Source: Solicoccozyma terricola
Lineage: Eukaryota > Basidiomycota > Tremellomycetes > Filobasidiales > Piskurozymaceae
DNA length: 64,000 nt
Direction: 5' to 3'
Assembly (NCBI GenBank): GCA_001600875.1
Contig: BCLD01000002.1
Location: forward strand, 1,247,596-1,311,595
The position numbers were made by a program, and so were the translations under genes. This document shows positions 12,573 to 22,938 of this stretch, piece after piece (the stretch's first letter is position 1; each line of letters begins with the position of its first letter). The notes under the pieces were generated by a model. The model ran no database searches, had not been told where the DNA came from, and saw only the letters and a list, made by a program, of their open reading frames with translations.

Positions 12573-13970
12573 ATGCCAATCCAATACAATTTCCTCACAG
12601 CCGCACAACGCCAGCATTTCCTCGATCACGGATGGATAAAGATCGACGGAGCTATTCCACCAGAGAATGTACAAAAGTTCGCCGGTGATGCGTGGACGAG
12701 GTTGGGTATGGATCCAAATGACAAGTCGACATGGACCGAGGAGAATATACATATGCCTCGGCACAGGGAAATCCCGACCAAGGACTTTTCACCGAATGCG
12801 TGGAAGGCGATGTGTGCGTGGGCTGTAGGGCTTGGGTGGCAAACGGGTCTATGTAGCTTACTGGATATCCCATTTGCATATCATCAGGCGAGTTGGTGGG
12901 CGGCGAGGACCGGATCGACACAACCCTCTTTTACAAATCAGGTGACAGTCTTATAGTCAACCTAGGCAGCGAGTATTGGACTACAGTAGGTTTTGCCCAT
13001 CCATAAACCGTAAGCCTTCCCACCAGTGACATTCCGTCCTTTTCAACAGCACGAACAACACCCTCGCGATTTTGGCAACTGGCATATTGATGGTGACTGG
13101 TTCAATCACTTCCTCGATAGTGGAGAACAGGGCCTCGTAGTGATCCAGCTTTTCACTGATATCGTCCCACGAGGCGGAGGGACGTATGTCTGTGAAGATG
13201 GTATCCCGCACATGGTAAAATGGCTGTATGATCACCCGGAGGGGACGAATATGAGGGATGATGCGAGTGGTAAGAGCGCGTATGATGTTATCGGGGATTG
13301 CAAGGTGTTCACAGAGGTGATTCCGATCTGTGACGGGGCACACTCCTGAATGGTATGCTGATAGGAGAATAACAATTGCAGTTCACCGGTAAAGCAGGAG
13401 ATGTCATTCTCTGTCATCCGTTCACTGTATGTAATGATTTGTGTTCCTCGAGAGTGCCAGGAAAACGACGCTGACAGTTCTAATGCACATTCAGCCCCAC
13501 TCCAAGAGCCGAAACTATCTCCGCAATCCTCGTTTCATCACCAACCCACCTGTCACTTTGAAGTCGCCACTGAACCTCGACCGTCCCGATTCCGCCGACT
13601 ACGTGAGATCTAATCCCACTCTCCACCACCACAAGCCTAACTGACTGCAATCCCCCCCCCCCCCTAGTCCCTTGTCGAACAAAAGATCCTTCTATCCCTC
13701 GGCCGACAATCCCTCCCTCATTCCGAATGGCACATCACCTCTCCACGTACTCGTTTCTCACCTCGTACGCAACCTGGTAAGATGGCTCGTGTTCAGTTGG
13801 AGTTACAAAGGATGCAGGCAGCCGCTAAAGAGTCAGGGGAAGAGGTTGATAGTGTGCATCTGAGGGGTGAACCGTTGGAGCAGTGGAAATTGAATGATTA
13901 TGCTAGCAAACCGGACGGCAAGGTAGAGGAGGAGATGGAATTAAAACCCCTAGCGGTGACGGCGAATTGA
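12573..13970 (+). CDS. PhyH-family Fe(II)/2-oxoglutarate-dependent dioxygenase
   Basis: Six exons: 12573-12813, 12888-12989, 13027-13316, 13382-13426, 13495-13602 and 13668-13970. The product resembles fungal phytanoyl-CoA dioxygenase-like proteins, which use Fe(II), O2 and 2-oxoglutarate to hydroxylate a small substrate. Seen in the sequence: N-terminal LTAAQRQHFLDHGW, the segment ELVGGEDRID...SLIVNLGSEYW, the iron-binding H-x-D in NWHIDGDWF, PRGGGTYVCEDG, the distal His within CHPFTPHS, and a following Arg in NPRFITNPPV that would hold 2-oxoglutarate. A charged extension of about 90 residues follows the catalytic core. The intron at 12990-13026 is only 37 bp. The acceptor of the last intron follows a 13-nt C run. 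The substrate cannot be told; a cytosolic location is likely because there is no signal peptide. Confidence 0.85.
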
Positions 13971-14127
13971 AGAGATGCAGGGTCGGCGGACATTTATATA
14001 TACAACTGCGGTTCTGGTGTAATACCACAACCGATGATCCCATTTCCTTGCCACTATATGTCCCGATGACTTCCTTTCCTTTCATCTTCCCAGTGGGAAT
14101 ATCGGAATACAGCCACGACCCGCAGTC

Positions 14128-14711
14128 TCAAGACGAACAAAGTATTTCCTTCAACATTTGAATCTCCCGCATCTGCGTGTCTTCCATCATCGCTCGTTGA
14201 GCTTTCCCACCAGGCCTTTCAACCTTCTCAGCGAATCGTTGTGCATTGAGCGGATCGGCATCGAAGATTTCAATCAATATGGGATTGGTGGATGGGATTT
14301 TATCTAGTATGGACTTGGTATCGAATGATTGTTTCCTAGCGGAGTCGAGGGAATGTATCAGACCAATGCGGCGGATGTGTGCTTCATGCAGTATCGGGGG
14401 AGTACTCACAACCGCCTTTGAAGTACATAGTGCAAATACCAAGCAGTCGATGTCTTACGACGCTCTCTCGCCTCATCGTTATCCGCTAAAAGATGAGCAA
14501 TGACAAGATCCCGAGCCGCCGCGAGATCATCGTTGAGGATGTACAACAGGATAATCATCTCCACTGACACTTTCTTCTCGTTCTCGCCGTTCAAGTAAAG
14601 GTCATTGATATTGGCGGAGATGACGTCGGAGAACCAACGGAGAGGCGTGAGTGGGATGGTTTGCCGGCGAGTGATTAGATCGTTGTAGATCTCGATGAAC
14701 GTGGTAGACAT
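14128..14711 (-). CDS. Orphan helical protein
   Basis: Two exons, 14711-14410 and 14335-14128, with a 74-bp intron whose donor (GTGAGT) and acceptor (GCTAG) keep phase. The product has about 170 residues, is alpha-helical in appearance and has no low complexity: MSTTFIEIYNDLITRRQ, a repeated Leu/Ile-rich middle (SVEMIILLYILNDDLAAARD) and a basic C-terminus. The helical-repeat look recalls small PCI/CSN8-type subunits, but I cannot assign it. No signal peptide, membrane segment or catalytic motif is seen. It is convergent with the dioxygenase gene (158 bp apart) and divergent from the Cys-rich gene at 15686. Confidence 0.6.
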
Positions 14712-15685
14712 GGTGCGGATATAGTAGGGTGTGTTGCGGGAAGCCTAGCAATGTCTATGAGACGTGTGAGCTATATAGTACTACAACCAATCCAAACGTA
14801 ACCGCGTCAACACTCCCCATCCACTGCGACATACCAACCATCCCTTTCGACTGCGGACGATCACATGGTGCCCACACGGAGCGTCAAAGGAGACTCACGT
14901 TTCACTGATACGACCCAAACAGCGTACCAGCAGGATGGCGGGGATGGCTTGATGCATTCGACCGTCTTACTCGTACTCCAAGCCTCCCTCTCGCAGGATC
15001 ATGTGCTGCGACGTCGGGATACACTTTCACACCGCTAGCCGGTAAGGCTGAAGCTGTTCGTCTCGGGTGATCCGATGTTTCCTTTGTGATAAGATAAGGA
15101 GGATGTAAAAGGGGAAGTCGGCGGTGGTAGCATAAGCGACGCTCGCTAGTGTTTCTGGCAAAGTTGCCCTATCATCCGCGCTACAGCATCTGGTCCAGCG
15201 CTGCGGGTTCTCTTCTGCTGGGGCATGGTCATGTCAGTGTCTGTGGTCCGTAGTCCACAGAAGGGCAACTGACAACTGATTCTTGATGGCATACAAGATT
15301 CCTCCTGCGTCCTGGTGGGAACTGTTGGTCAACCCCTTTGGCAATGGCTGAAACAAGGCTGAACAATCATTGCTCTATCTCCTTTCATCGCCTTATCATT
15401 TTCAATCTCAGCCAGGCTTGGTATATATAAGTAGAGGCTACAGAGGTAGAGAGGGGGGATTTCTGAAAGGTTTCCCCTACTCCAACACATAAACCTCACC
15501 TCCATCTCCCATCATCAACTTGGGCACCTTATATTCATCTTGATCTACCCAACGCTCAACACTCTGAATCCACGCCTACTCAATCAAGCACTTGCCTTTG
15601 CTAACTTGCCTATTTGCATACTTGCATAAACAATACCGTTTACGAGGATCTAGCTCCTTCTATTGGACTTTCTGAGCAAGGCGAG
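14712..15685. promoter_or_regulatory. Divergent intergenic region
   Basis: This 974-bp region separates a minus-strand gene (start 14711) from the plus-strand gene starting at 15686. It contains a TATA element near 15422 followed by CT-rich leader sequence; nothing coding is seen. Confidence 0.45.
15422..15429 (+). promoter_or_regulatory. TATA box of the Cys-rich gene
   Basis: The sequence TATATATAAG lies about 257 bp upstream of the ATG at 15686 and is followed by pyrimidine-rich leader, as expected for a TATA-type core promoter with a long 5' leader. It is the clearest TATA element I noticed in the window. Confidence 0.5.
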
Positions 15686-16210
15686 ATGGATATCAACTCG
15701 CTTCTGAATCCGGTTGCGAGCGATGTCACGCCGTCTACTTACGATGGCGACACTGATATTACCTACTACTGGGCTTCCACTACTGGTGGCACGTCACTAG
15801 CGCTGACCGACGAGAGAGGAGAAGAAGTATATGGACTTTCTGCCGACGGTTTCAGTTCATTTACTGCGGGCGCCAGCTTCTCCTCACCGCAACGGTCCAC
15901 AGGCTTAATGCAGTTGTGCACCGACCCCGGCTGCGTCCCCGGCCGCCCAAACTTTTCCCGTATGAAGGGTCCAAACCCCATCTGCGGTATATGCAGGAGG
16001 AAAGCGAAAAATAAGAACCCAACTGAGGGCACTGGGGACGTTGAGGTGAAAGCTCAATGCGAAAAGATTAAGAAAAATGGAAAACGGTGTGAAAGAGTCT
16101 TCTACCTAGACCCTACCACAAAGTGCTGTGGCGCTTGTTCATCCTCTAGAAACAAGTGGGCGAGACAACAAAAGAAAATAAAGGTACCACTCGAATTAAG
16201 GAAGCTATGA
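15686..16210 (+). CDS. Cys-rich orphan protein with possible zinc-binding modules
   Basis: Single exon of 174 codons. The N-terminal 70 residues are acidic and Ser/Thr-rich. The C-terminal half carries paired cysteines: LCTDPGC, PICGIC and, after a Lys-rich linker, QCEKIKKNGKRCERVF and KCCGAC. The spacing C-x4-C...C-x2-C and C-x9-C...C-x2-C would suit two treble-clef or zinc-ribbon modules; the last 25 residues are very basic (KWARQQKKIK), consistent with nucleic-acid binding. The family is not recognised. In-frame codons continue upstream of the ATG, but 15686 is the first ATG. The stop codon TGA sits exactly at the left border of the transposon relic (16209), so the original C-terminus may have been changed by the insertion, or the element may lie in an intron beginning GTACCA near 16183. 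Confidence 0.6.
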   Translation: MDINSLLNPVASDVTPSTYDGDTDITYYWASTTGGTSLALTDERGEEVYGLSADGFSSFTAGASFSSPQRSTGLMQLCTDPGCVPGRPNFSRMKGPNPICGICRRKAKNKNPTEGTGDVEVKAQCEKIKKNGKRCERVFYLDPTTKCCGACSSSRNKWARQQKKIKVPLELRKL

Positions 16211-16424
16211 TCCAAACACTACACTACACCGTAGTGCATAGTGTAGTGTAGTGTAGCGCTTTTGTCATGTAGTATACTACACTACAACAGCACTACAAAG
16301 AAGTCCAAAAGCACTACACTACACTACAGTCCCTGGCCCATGTATTGTAGTGTTGAGGGGTGTAGTACATTGACAAAAAAAAAAGCAACTTGAGCAGTTT
16401 AGGGCCCTACTCTAGCAACCTTAG

Positions 16425-16598
16425 CTCTTCATTATCTCTGTTACCCCTGCCTCTCAAGCAGCAACAGAGAGGTTGTTTTCTGTAGCAGCAGTTGTCTGCA
16501 TGCTCCTGCAGACTGGCTGCCTGTCAGCCAAAATCATCAAACACCAGGAGGCTGTTGACCAATACCTCAAGGATGGTTTCTGTGCTGGAGGAGGGTAA
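16425..16598 (+). pseudogene. hAT transposase dimerisation-domain remnant
   Basis: An open stretch of 57 codons preceded by a stop. It contains SVTPASQAATERLFSVAA followed by SAKIIKHQEAVDQYLKDGF. Known hAT transposases end with a conserved dimerisation block of the form P-x-S-A-x-x-E-R-x-F-S-x-A-G followed by leucine-rich helices; the match in order and spacing is good. The catalytic core and N-terminal BED finger are absent, so this is a fossil fragment. Confidence 0.65.
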
Positions 16599-16628
16599 CC
16601 CATGCTCTATTTGAGCAGGAGAAGTCAA

Positions 16629-16641
16629 GGGGGGGGGGGGG
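16629..16641 (+). repeat. Poly-G tract inside the hAT relic
   Basis: Thirteen consecutive G, followed by GTCGGGAGG. It lies in the non-coding interior of the element. Confidence 0.8.
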
Positions 16642-16845
16642 TCGGGAGGAGTAAGGGTAAGAGGTCTTAGAGTTTTAAGTGAAGTGATGGGTTACTACCC
16701 CCAGAGGCACTACATGTAGTATACTACACTACATGATGCACTACAACTGGCTTGCACTACACTATGTAGTGCATCACTACATTTCTGACAGCACTACACT
16801 ACACTACCAAGGCCAAAAAGTGTAGTGTAGTGTACACTTTGGATC

Positions 16846-18041
16846 GTAGAAGGAAGTGTCAAGACGCGATCGTCGCCCAAGTGGCCGCTACTAAGGACCA
16901 GGCTCTGATGCAGTCTTAGGATAACAAATAGACCGTGGGGACACCCCTCTGATGCAGCGTAGACCTATAGGGACCGATAGCAGCTGCGACTACTGGCTCA
17001 GATGGTGTCTTTCTTAGTATAGTTAATGGATATACTAAGTTATCATATTATTGCTCAATACAAGTTTTTGGGACAAATTCGAGTGCTCTCTTCGAATCTA
17101 ATCCCCCCTCCAGCCTAACACTACCTCCTAGCGGATCCTAGCGGATCCTATGACCATCTAGGAGGGTCTGGTGACCACCTATGGTCTCGAATATCCCACT
17201 TCGGAGCTTGTCGGCGGCGCTTGAACAGTTGAAAATTTGATGATTCGTCATAATTCGTCATCTTTGATATGCAAGTATAGCGATTAGGTAAAAATGAGGT
17301 CTCAATAAAGTCCTTAGATTTTCATCATTAGGCCGGAACAGAAAGTTTCGACCTATGTAGGGATTACACAAGAGAGCAGAGACACCTGAAAACACCAGGA
17401 AAGATCTAACATTTGCCAGATGCCATCCATGAAAAGCGCCCTATCTCGTACGAGTTGAGTCGAGCTGCAATCACGTGCAAAATTCAACAGCAAGGACCAT
17501 GTTGTTCGTCTTTAGGTCCTGACAGGAAGACTAGGATAGAAAGGCAACAGTAATGGAAATAGGAGATGGGCAAGTTGGGTTTAAAGCCGATGCAAGTAGT
17601 CAGAGTGACCGGAGGTGAGGTAATGACTCCAGGGGAAGCATACAGATAGTACATGGTCTTGAAAGGTACGGGAGGGGGAGTGGTAGACTATGTAAACGTT
17701 TGAAGAGACGATATTCCAATACAGCGTGAACGAAGGGGATCCTCCATTTCCGTTTTAGCAATTGCCTCGAGTGTGCAGACGGGGGATGAGAAGAGCGTAT
17801 TCCCAATCAAAAAAAATACCGGCAAGCATGAGCACTGTACGTGGGGATCGGTCGGGAGTGAACCAGGACATACTGTAATCGAAAGATTCATTACCACTGT
17901 CCAGTGAATTCGGGTGGCGAATAATTCCAAAAACGATCCGCGGATCATGGAATGGAATTAATGAATTGTTGATTGGGAACATCCACGACTCCATCGCACA
18001 TCGCTACAACAACCACATCCATATCACTCGTCAACGCCGCC
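16846..18041. other. Intergenic region between hAT relic and NIF3
   Basis: About 1.2 kb with no supported gene. Directly after the element, 16846-16918 is open in one frame and could be the displaced 3' end of the Cys-rich gene. A short direct repeat of TAGCGGATCC occurs near 17131-17149. The rest is mixed AT-rich sequence; overlapping minus-strand open frames at 17600-17994 show no domain. It may contain older transposon debris, but I cannot name any. Confidence 0.35.
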
Positions 18042-19312
18042 ATGACATCGATCATCCGCACACCATCACAGATCCTACAAGCAGCATGGAAACGTATCGC
18101 TCCGTTAGAATTAGCAGATACTACATGGGATAACGTGAGATCTCGTTCTCCCGTCATTGATCAGTAGCGAATGTTCGAATAAGCCATGAAGAGCTGATTT
18201 TGGTGTGTGGATGGGGGGGGGGGGGGGGGGATGATTGATGTATATAGGTTGGATTGATAATTGGTATGTATAATAGTATTCCCCGAATCCCCTTGAATAT
18301 TCATCATATTCATCATAATTCATGAATATTCCACCTCGGTTTGAGGGAATACCCCAGAAGCACCGTATCCAAAACCTGAAGCTCGAAAGATCCTCTTAAC
18401 GATCGAGTAAGTGACTACCATATCATGCCATCCACTTCCTTTCAATCCAACAAGAATCGCTGATGGTTTTTAAAAAAAAAAAAAAAACCCCCGGCCCACG
18501 GCGTACCCATTCCTCTTTATTCGTATATCCAGTTTAACAACTGAAGTGTGTAACGAAGCATTGGAATTAAAAGGATGTTCTTTAATAATCGCTTATCATC
18601 CACCCGTAAGTATTTCAGGTATTTCTCAACCTCAGCCAGTTCTAAATTCTTTCTTTTTCCCTTTGACTCATTTCGTCTTTCAAAATTATATATCCAAAAT
18701 ATCCTAGATCTTTTCATCTCTCAAGTACGAATCACCCCTCCCCCCTCCTTCCCTCTTTCCCATACGCACAATGACATAACCCCATAACCCCAAACATCTA
18801 CGAATCGCTGACGACGTTGGGGGGATTCCTCTTTTTCCTTCTTTTTTCCAGATCATTGACGTTATCATCACCTATTCAAGCATCTCTTCTCCGACTTGCT
18901 GCGTCTGGTATATCAGTGTTTAGTCCACATACGAGTTTGGATGCTGTTCGTGGTGGTATTAATGATTGGTGAGTTGATAATTATATGATGGGGGCGGTCG
19001 TTTAATAGGGGGAAGTTGCATTGATTGTTTTCGTCGTTTTTTTTTTTTTTTTTTTTTCCTTCCCCTTGTGGGATAATTAAATCAGGTTATCAACCTCATT
19101 CACATCCAACAACACACCAACCATCCACCCCATTATCCCATCTCCCGCCATTCCCAATTCGAATGATGAATATATCGTTTCATTATATCAAGGTGCTGGA
19201 ATGGGAAGGATTGTCAAGTTTCAAGAAGGGAAGGGGATGAGTGTTGGTGGTGTTGTTAGCTCGGTCAAGTCGTTTCTTGAACTTGAACATGGTAAGTGAT
19301 CGTATCCGTGGG

Positions 19313-19344
<32 letters not shown>

Positions 19345-19939
19345 GCGAGACGGATGAGTCGGGTCGTCCGTCTTTGTGAATTCGACCATTGGTTTACGCG
19401 GCATCAAGGAGAGAAACGTTGGCGATATCCAATGATCAGATTCAAGATTCTATTGATCAATGGGGGGGGGGGGGTTCCTACACTGACTATTTATTGAATC
19501 CCCTAATTTCCATTAGTTCAATTCGCTTCACCTTCTAATCCAAATAATAGCAACCCGAATCAAACGATCGGTTCTATTGCAATTTGTGCAGGATCAGGTG
19601 GTTCAGTGTTTAAAGGTGTAAATGCAGATTTATATCTAACCGGTGAGATGTCTCATGTGAGTGCTTTTTTTTCTCTCTTTTCTCCTCGTATTCTATCATT
19701 TCTCAAGGTTGACCCCCCCCCCCCCCCCCCCCCCCCCCCCACAGCACGAAGTATTAGCACTAACAGCTCTCAACAAATACATCATCCTAACTGGTCACTC
19801 AAACTCTGAACGTGGGTATCTGCATCACCGATTGATGCAAACGGTGAAAAGAGAGATGGAGATGGAGGAGGAGGAGAGTCGGGGGGAATGGGATGTGGTG
19901 GTTAGTGTTTGTGATGTAGATCCTTTAGAGATTGTTTGA
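18042..19939 (+). CDS. NIF3: NIF3-family protein (NGG1-interacting factor 3 / GTP cyclohydrolase I type 2-like)
   Basis: Nine exons: 18042-18134, 18248-18263 (16 nt), 18358-18406, 18533-18605, 18708-18724 (17 nt), 18852-18968, 19086-19291, 19517-19656 and 19745-19939. The joined protein follows human NIF3L1 closely: ADTTWDNVGLII, EAPYPKPEARKILLTIDLTT, IIAYHPP, FSPHTSLDAVRGGINDW, AGSGGSVFKGVNADLYLTGE, MSHHE, GHSNSERG and the final DVDPLEIV. The His residues of YHPP and MSHHE and the Glu of NSERG are the expected di-metal ligands. NIF3 proteins are conserved in all domains of life, form toroidal assemblies and bind divalent metals; the biochemical role in fungi is unsettled. Introns hold very long G or C runs (18213-18230, 19316-19345, 19462-19474, 19713-19740). 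Confidence 0.93.
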
Positions 19940-20009
19940 AGTGCGTGGGTGGTGGGGTGGCGGTGGCGGTGGCGGGACTGTGGGGCCCCATTTGACTGAA
20001 CAATGGGCC

Positions 20010-20096
20010 GGGAGGGAAGGGGGAGGGAAGGGGGAGGGAAGGGGGAGGGGAGGGGGATGGGATGGGATGGGATGGGTGAGGATGGGATGGGATGGA
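20010..20096 (+). repeat. Purine-rich simple repeats GGGAGGGAA and GATGG
   Basis: Several GGGAGGGAAGG units (20010-20058) run directly into GATGG/GATGGG repeats (to about 20096) in the 286-bp interval between the NIF3 stop and the next ATG. The strand asymmetry (G-rich on +) and runs of three or more G could allow G-quadruplex formation. Confidence 0.75.
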
Positions 20097-20225
20097 GCAG
20101 GTAGTATACAGTATCACCATCCATAGTCAGCAACAGTCAACCGGGTATTACACATCCAAAGTCCAACATCCCATACACCGCCACAATACAACGTTTTTCA
20201 AATCCCCACCCCTTCCCCCCACGAA

Positions 20226-22827
20226 ATGAACTCTCAACCTCCTGATCTATGCGTATTGATCCTCGGTGAGATCCCCCATCCGATTCCCTACCGTCTTATC
20301 AATGCCTTAGGGACCTCTGGAGGGTTGATCTGAACTGATTCGTGGGTGGGGGTGGGGGGTTGGGGGCGGGTGTCGAATATAGGCGGTTTACAGTCGTTTT
20401 CGAGGTTGATTGTTAATCATGTCGCTGATGGGCATCGGAAAGGAGATGGCGGCGGGGGTGGGGGGGGTGGTGGTGCGGGTGATGATGATGAAAAGGAAAT
20501 AAAATCACTTAGATCTATCAAGGTGAGTGGGGATTCTTTTCCCCATTCAAAGTACGTGGATTTGGAATAACTTGGAAATAATGTTGTGTTGTGTTGTGTT
20601 GTTCGTTCCGATGGGTCGATAAGTATATTCGGGTGGTTGATAAATATAGTATCAATCCTCCAACAACGTACGTTCCACCCCCCGCACCCACTTGACAATG
20701 TATACTTATCCATCTCTCACCGTTGTAAAAAAAACCCCCCATCCGATTCAGATACCTAGATACATCATTCAAATCCAACCTCGACAAATTTGGATCAAAA
20801 CCAAATGAAAAAGAAGATAGATTATGGTTAGATTATCAACAATTTAATCTCAATATCCAATGTAAAGAATATCTCTCTCCTTTCTTCCCCCTCTCTTCAT
20901 CCCCGTTCGGCCGTGTTTTCTCCTTGTGTGAAATCCTAACCCCCAGATCATGACATCCGTTTTTTTCAAACACCCCTTGTTAACCCCTTGTTATGAAATT
21001 TTTTAAAAAAAAAACAGTGAAAATTGAAGAATCATTCGTGGTACCTGAACGATATCAATTCAATGGGAAAAGACAATTCGATATCGTCATTGAATTACTG
21101 GGTGAGTGATTTGGGGGGGGGGGGGGGGGGTTTAGAGATGTTGGGAAAACGTTGTAGAGCGCTAAATAAAAACGGTCTTTGATTCGGATAGGTGAAACGA
21201 TATATGATCGACCTGAAATTGCAAGTCGTCTCTTTTTCTCTTTCTATCGTTTGGGAAGATAGGAAAATAACGTAATAACGAAAACTGATCGTCATATCGG
21301 AATCTCCTCCTCCCTCTCCCTCTCCCTCTTCGTCTCCACCCTACCAGGTTCAAATCGAACAATCATATACACTTCCACTTTCAATCGCTAGATACGCATC
21401 AACACTTTCAATCCCTTCATATATCAAATTAACATACCCATATTTTGAAATGAAATCATCAATTCCATCATCAGGATATAAAGAATCTTCAACTGTATCC
21501 CATTCCAACTCCAACTCCAACTCCAACTCCAACTCCCACTCTCGACTTCGAAGTGGTGGTTCAGATGATAAATACGGAATGAAACCTGATGGAATACGTG
21601 GGAAATGGTGGAATGAAGTAATTAGATCGATTGGAGATTTAAAAGGGTTGAATCTTGTTGTGTTGAGGATTGGAGAAGCTTATGGGTGTGGGTATACGGG
21701 GGGAACCGTTTTGGCTAGGTTGGTTATTGGGAGTATATATCAGGATTTGTGAGTATTGTCACCCGAATCCTTAATGTTTGTTGCGCGAGATCCGGGGGAC
21801 GGCTGACGACACGTTTTTTTTTTGTTCTTCGGAATTGTGTGGTTTGCTCTTAAAGAAAGGAGGAAATGAAGTTTTTATATAAACCGGATTTAAAAGTCCA
21901 TACGATCCATACAACCGATATATCAAGAGCAATCTTTGGATGTGCGATGTGGATGATGGAATTAGGAAGGGTAAAAGCGGATGAAATAGCCGGGGAGATT
22001 GTTACGAGTTCATTCGCGATGGATGAGAAGATGGAGGATGTGAGGATCGAGGTGGTGGATCCAAAGAAGAAAATCGTGTTACCATTGTTCCATCTTGTGA
22101 GTTTCATCGTGAGTATAAATTCTTCAATTGTGTTGTCGCTAACCCTCTCACCCCGATCGCTTCAGGTCGACGAAAATGATTCTACCCAAGATAAACTAGC
22201 CAAAGCAGTGGCTCAACATTTTGGTATCAAATATGGGTTTCACGGTGGAATCGCGGCGTTGGTTGCTCAGTTCTCGATCATGGATTTCTCAGAAGCTATC
22301 GAGGATGCCAATGAGCATGTGAGTGAAGAGGGCGGATATTGTACAAGAGGAACCGTAGTGCTGATGTACCATGACTACACCCCTGATAGCATCTTCAAGG
22401 TGGGGGGGGGGGGGGGGGGGTACTGATCGGCGCCGTGTACGGATGACCGTTACTGACGATCATTTCCCATAGTGTGGCATGACATGATGGCAAAGTCGAA
22501 CCCACCTATCCAATATACTCCCATCTCACCGTATCTAGAAGCTCACGCGTTCAGCAGTGAGTTTTCTTTTTGGCCAGGGAGGACGCACTGCGAACCTGAA
22601 CACCTCCCCCTGAACATCCACCAGAACGCGCGGTGAATCTCGACGGTAGGAAACTGCGACAGATACTGCAGTTCAAACTCAAGTATCCAAAGGTGCAAAC
22701 AAAGGAACTTGCCGCCATCGTCAAGCAATTTCAAGACGAAAAGTTATGGTGTGTGACTACATCGCTCGATCACGTCGGGACCAAGGGCTGACTGCGACAC
22801 CACCCGCACGGTAGGCCGACAAATTAA
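20226..22827 (+). CDS. NAD-dependent epimerase/dehydratase-like protein (extended SDR)
   Basis: About 13 exons: 20226-20265, 20383-20519, 20624-20667, 20752-20861, 21018-21101, 21192-21220, 21348-21748, 21856-22096, 22166-22318, 22390-22399 (10 nt), 22473-22556, 22625-22748 and 22815-22827. The start MNSQPPDLCVLILGG is a beta-strand plus glycine loop of a Rossmann fold; YIRVVDKYSINPPT is the second strand with an acidic end. FDIVIELLGETIYDRPEI, LNLVVLRIGEAYGCGYTGG and KVHTIHTTDISRAIFGCAMW match the later strands of extended short-chain dehydrogenases. The canonical YxxxK pair is not obvious, so catalysis is uncertain. The intron after 21220 uses a GC donor (GCAAGT). Asn-Ser and Gly repeats are inserted in loops. 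Reading through instead of splicing at 22748 would end at 22791. Confidence 0.8.
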
Positions 22828-22938
22828 GGTGGTGTATTTTTGGTAACCAGACACATTTTACGACATTTTGTATGCAAAGGACAAATTATAACGGACAGCT
22901 ATTGACTAAAAGGACAGGTCTTCCGCAAAAAATGGCAC

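Larger units (their letters stand above)
16209..16845. mobile_element. Decayed hAT-type DNA transposon
   Basis: The ends are imperfect inverted repeats: GATCCAAACACTACACTA at 16209 and its near-complement ending TTTGGATC at 16845. Blocks of TGTAGTG/CACTACA words occupy the outer 150 bp on both sides (16209-16350 and 16705-16835), typical of hAT sub-terminal repeats. Between them, 16425-16598 (+) still encodes a piece of the hAT C-terminal dimerisation domain. No clear 8-bp target duplication is seen at the borders. With no full transposase it is non-autonomous. Confidence 0.7.

Noticed and set aside
3122..14711. Secondary-metabolite cluster around the dioxygenase
   Set aside because: No synthase, P450 or dedicated transporter lies nearby; neighbours are orphans and putative regulators.
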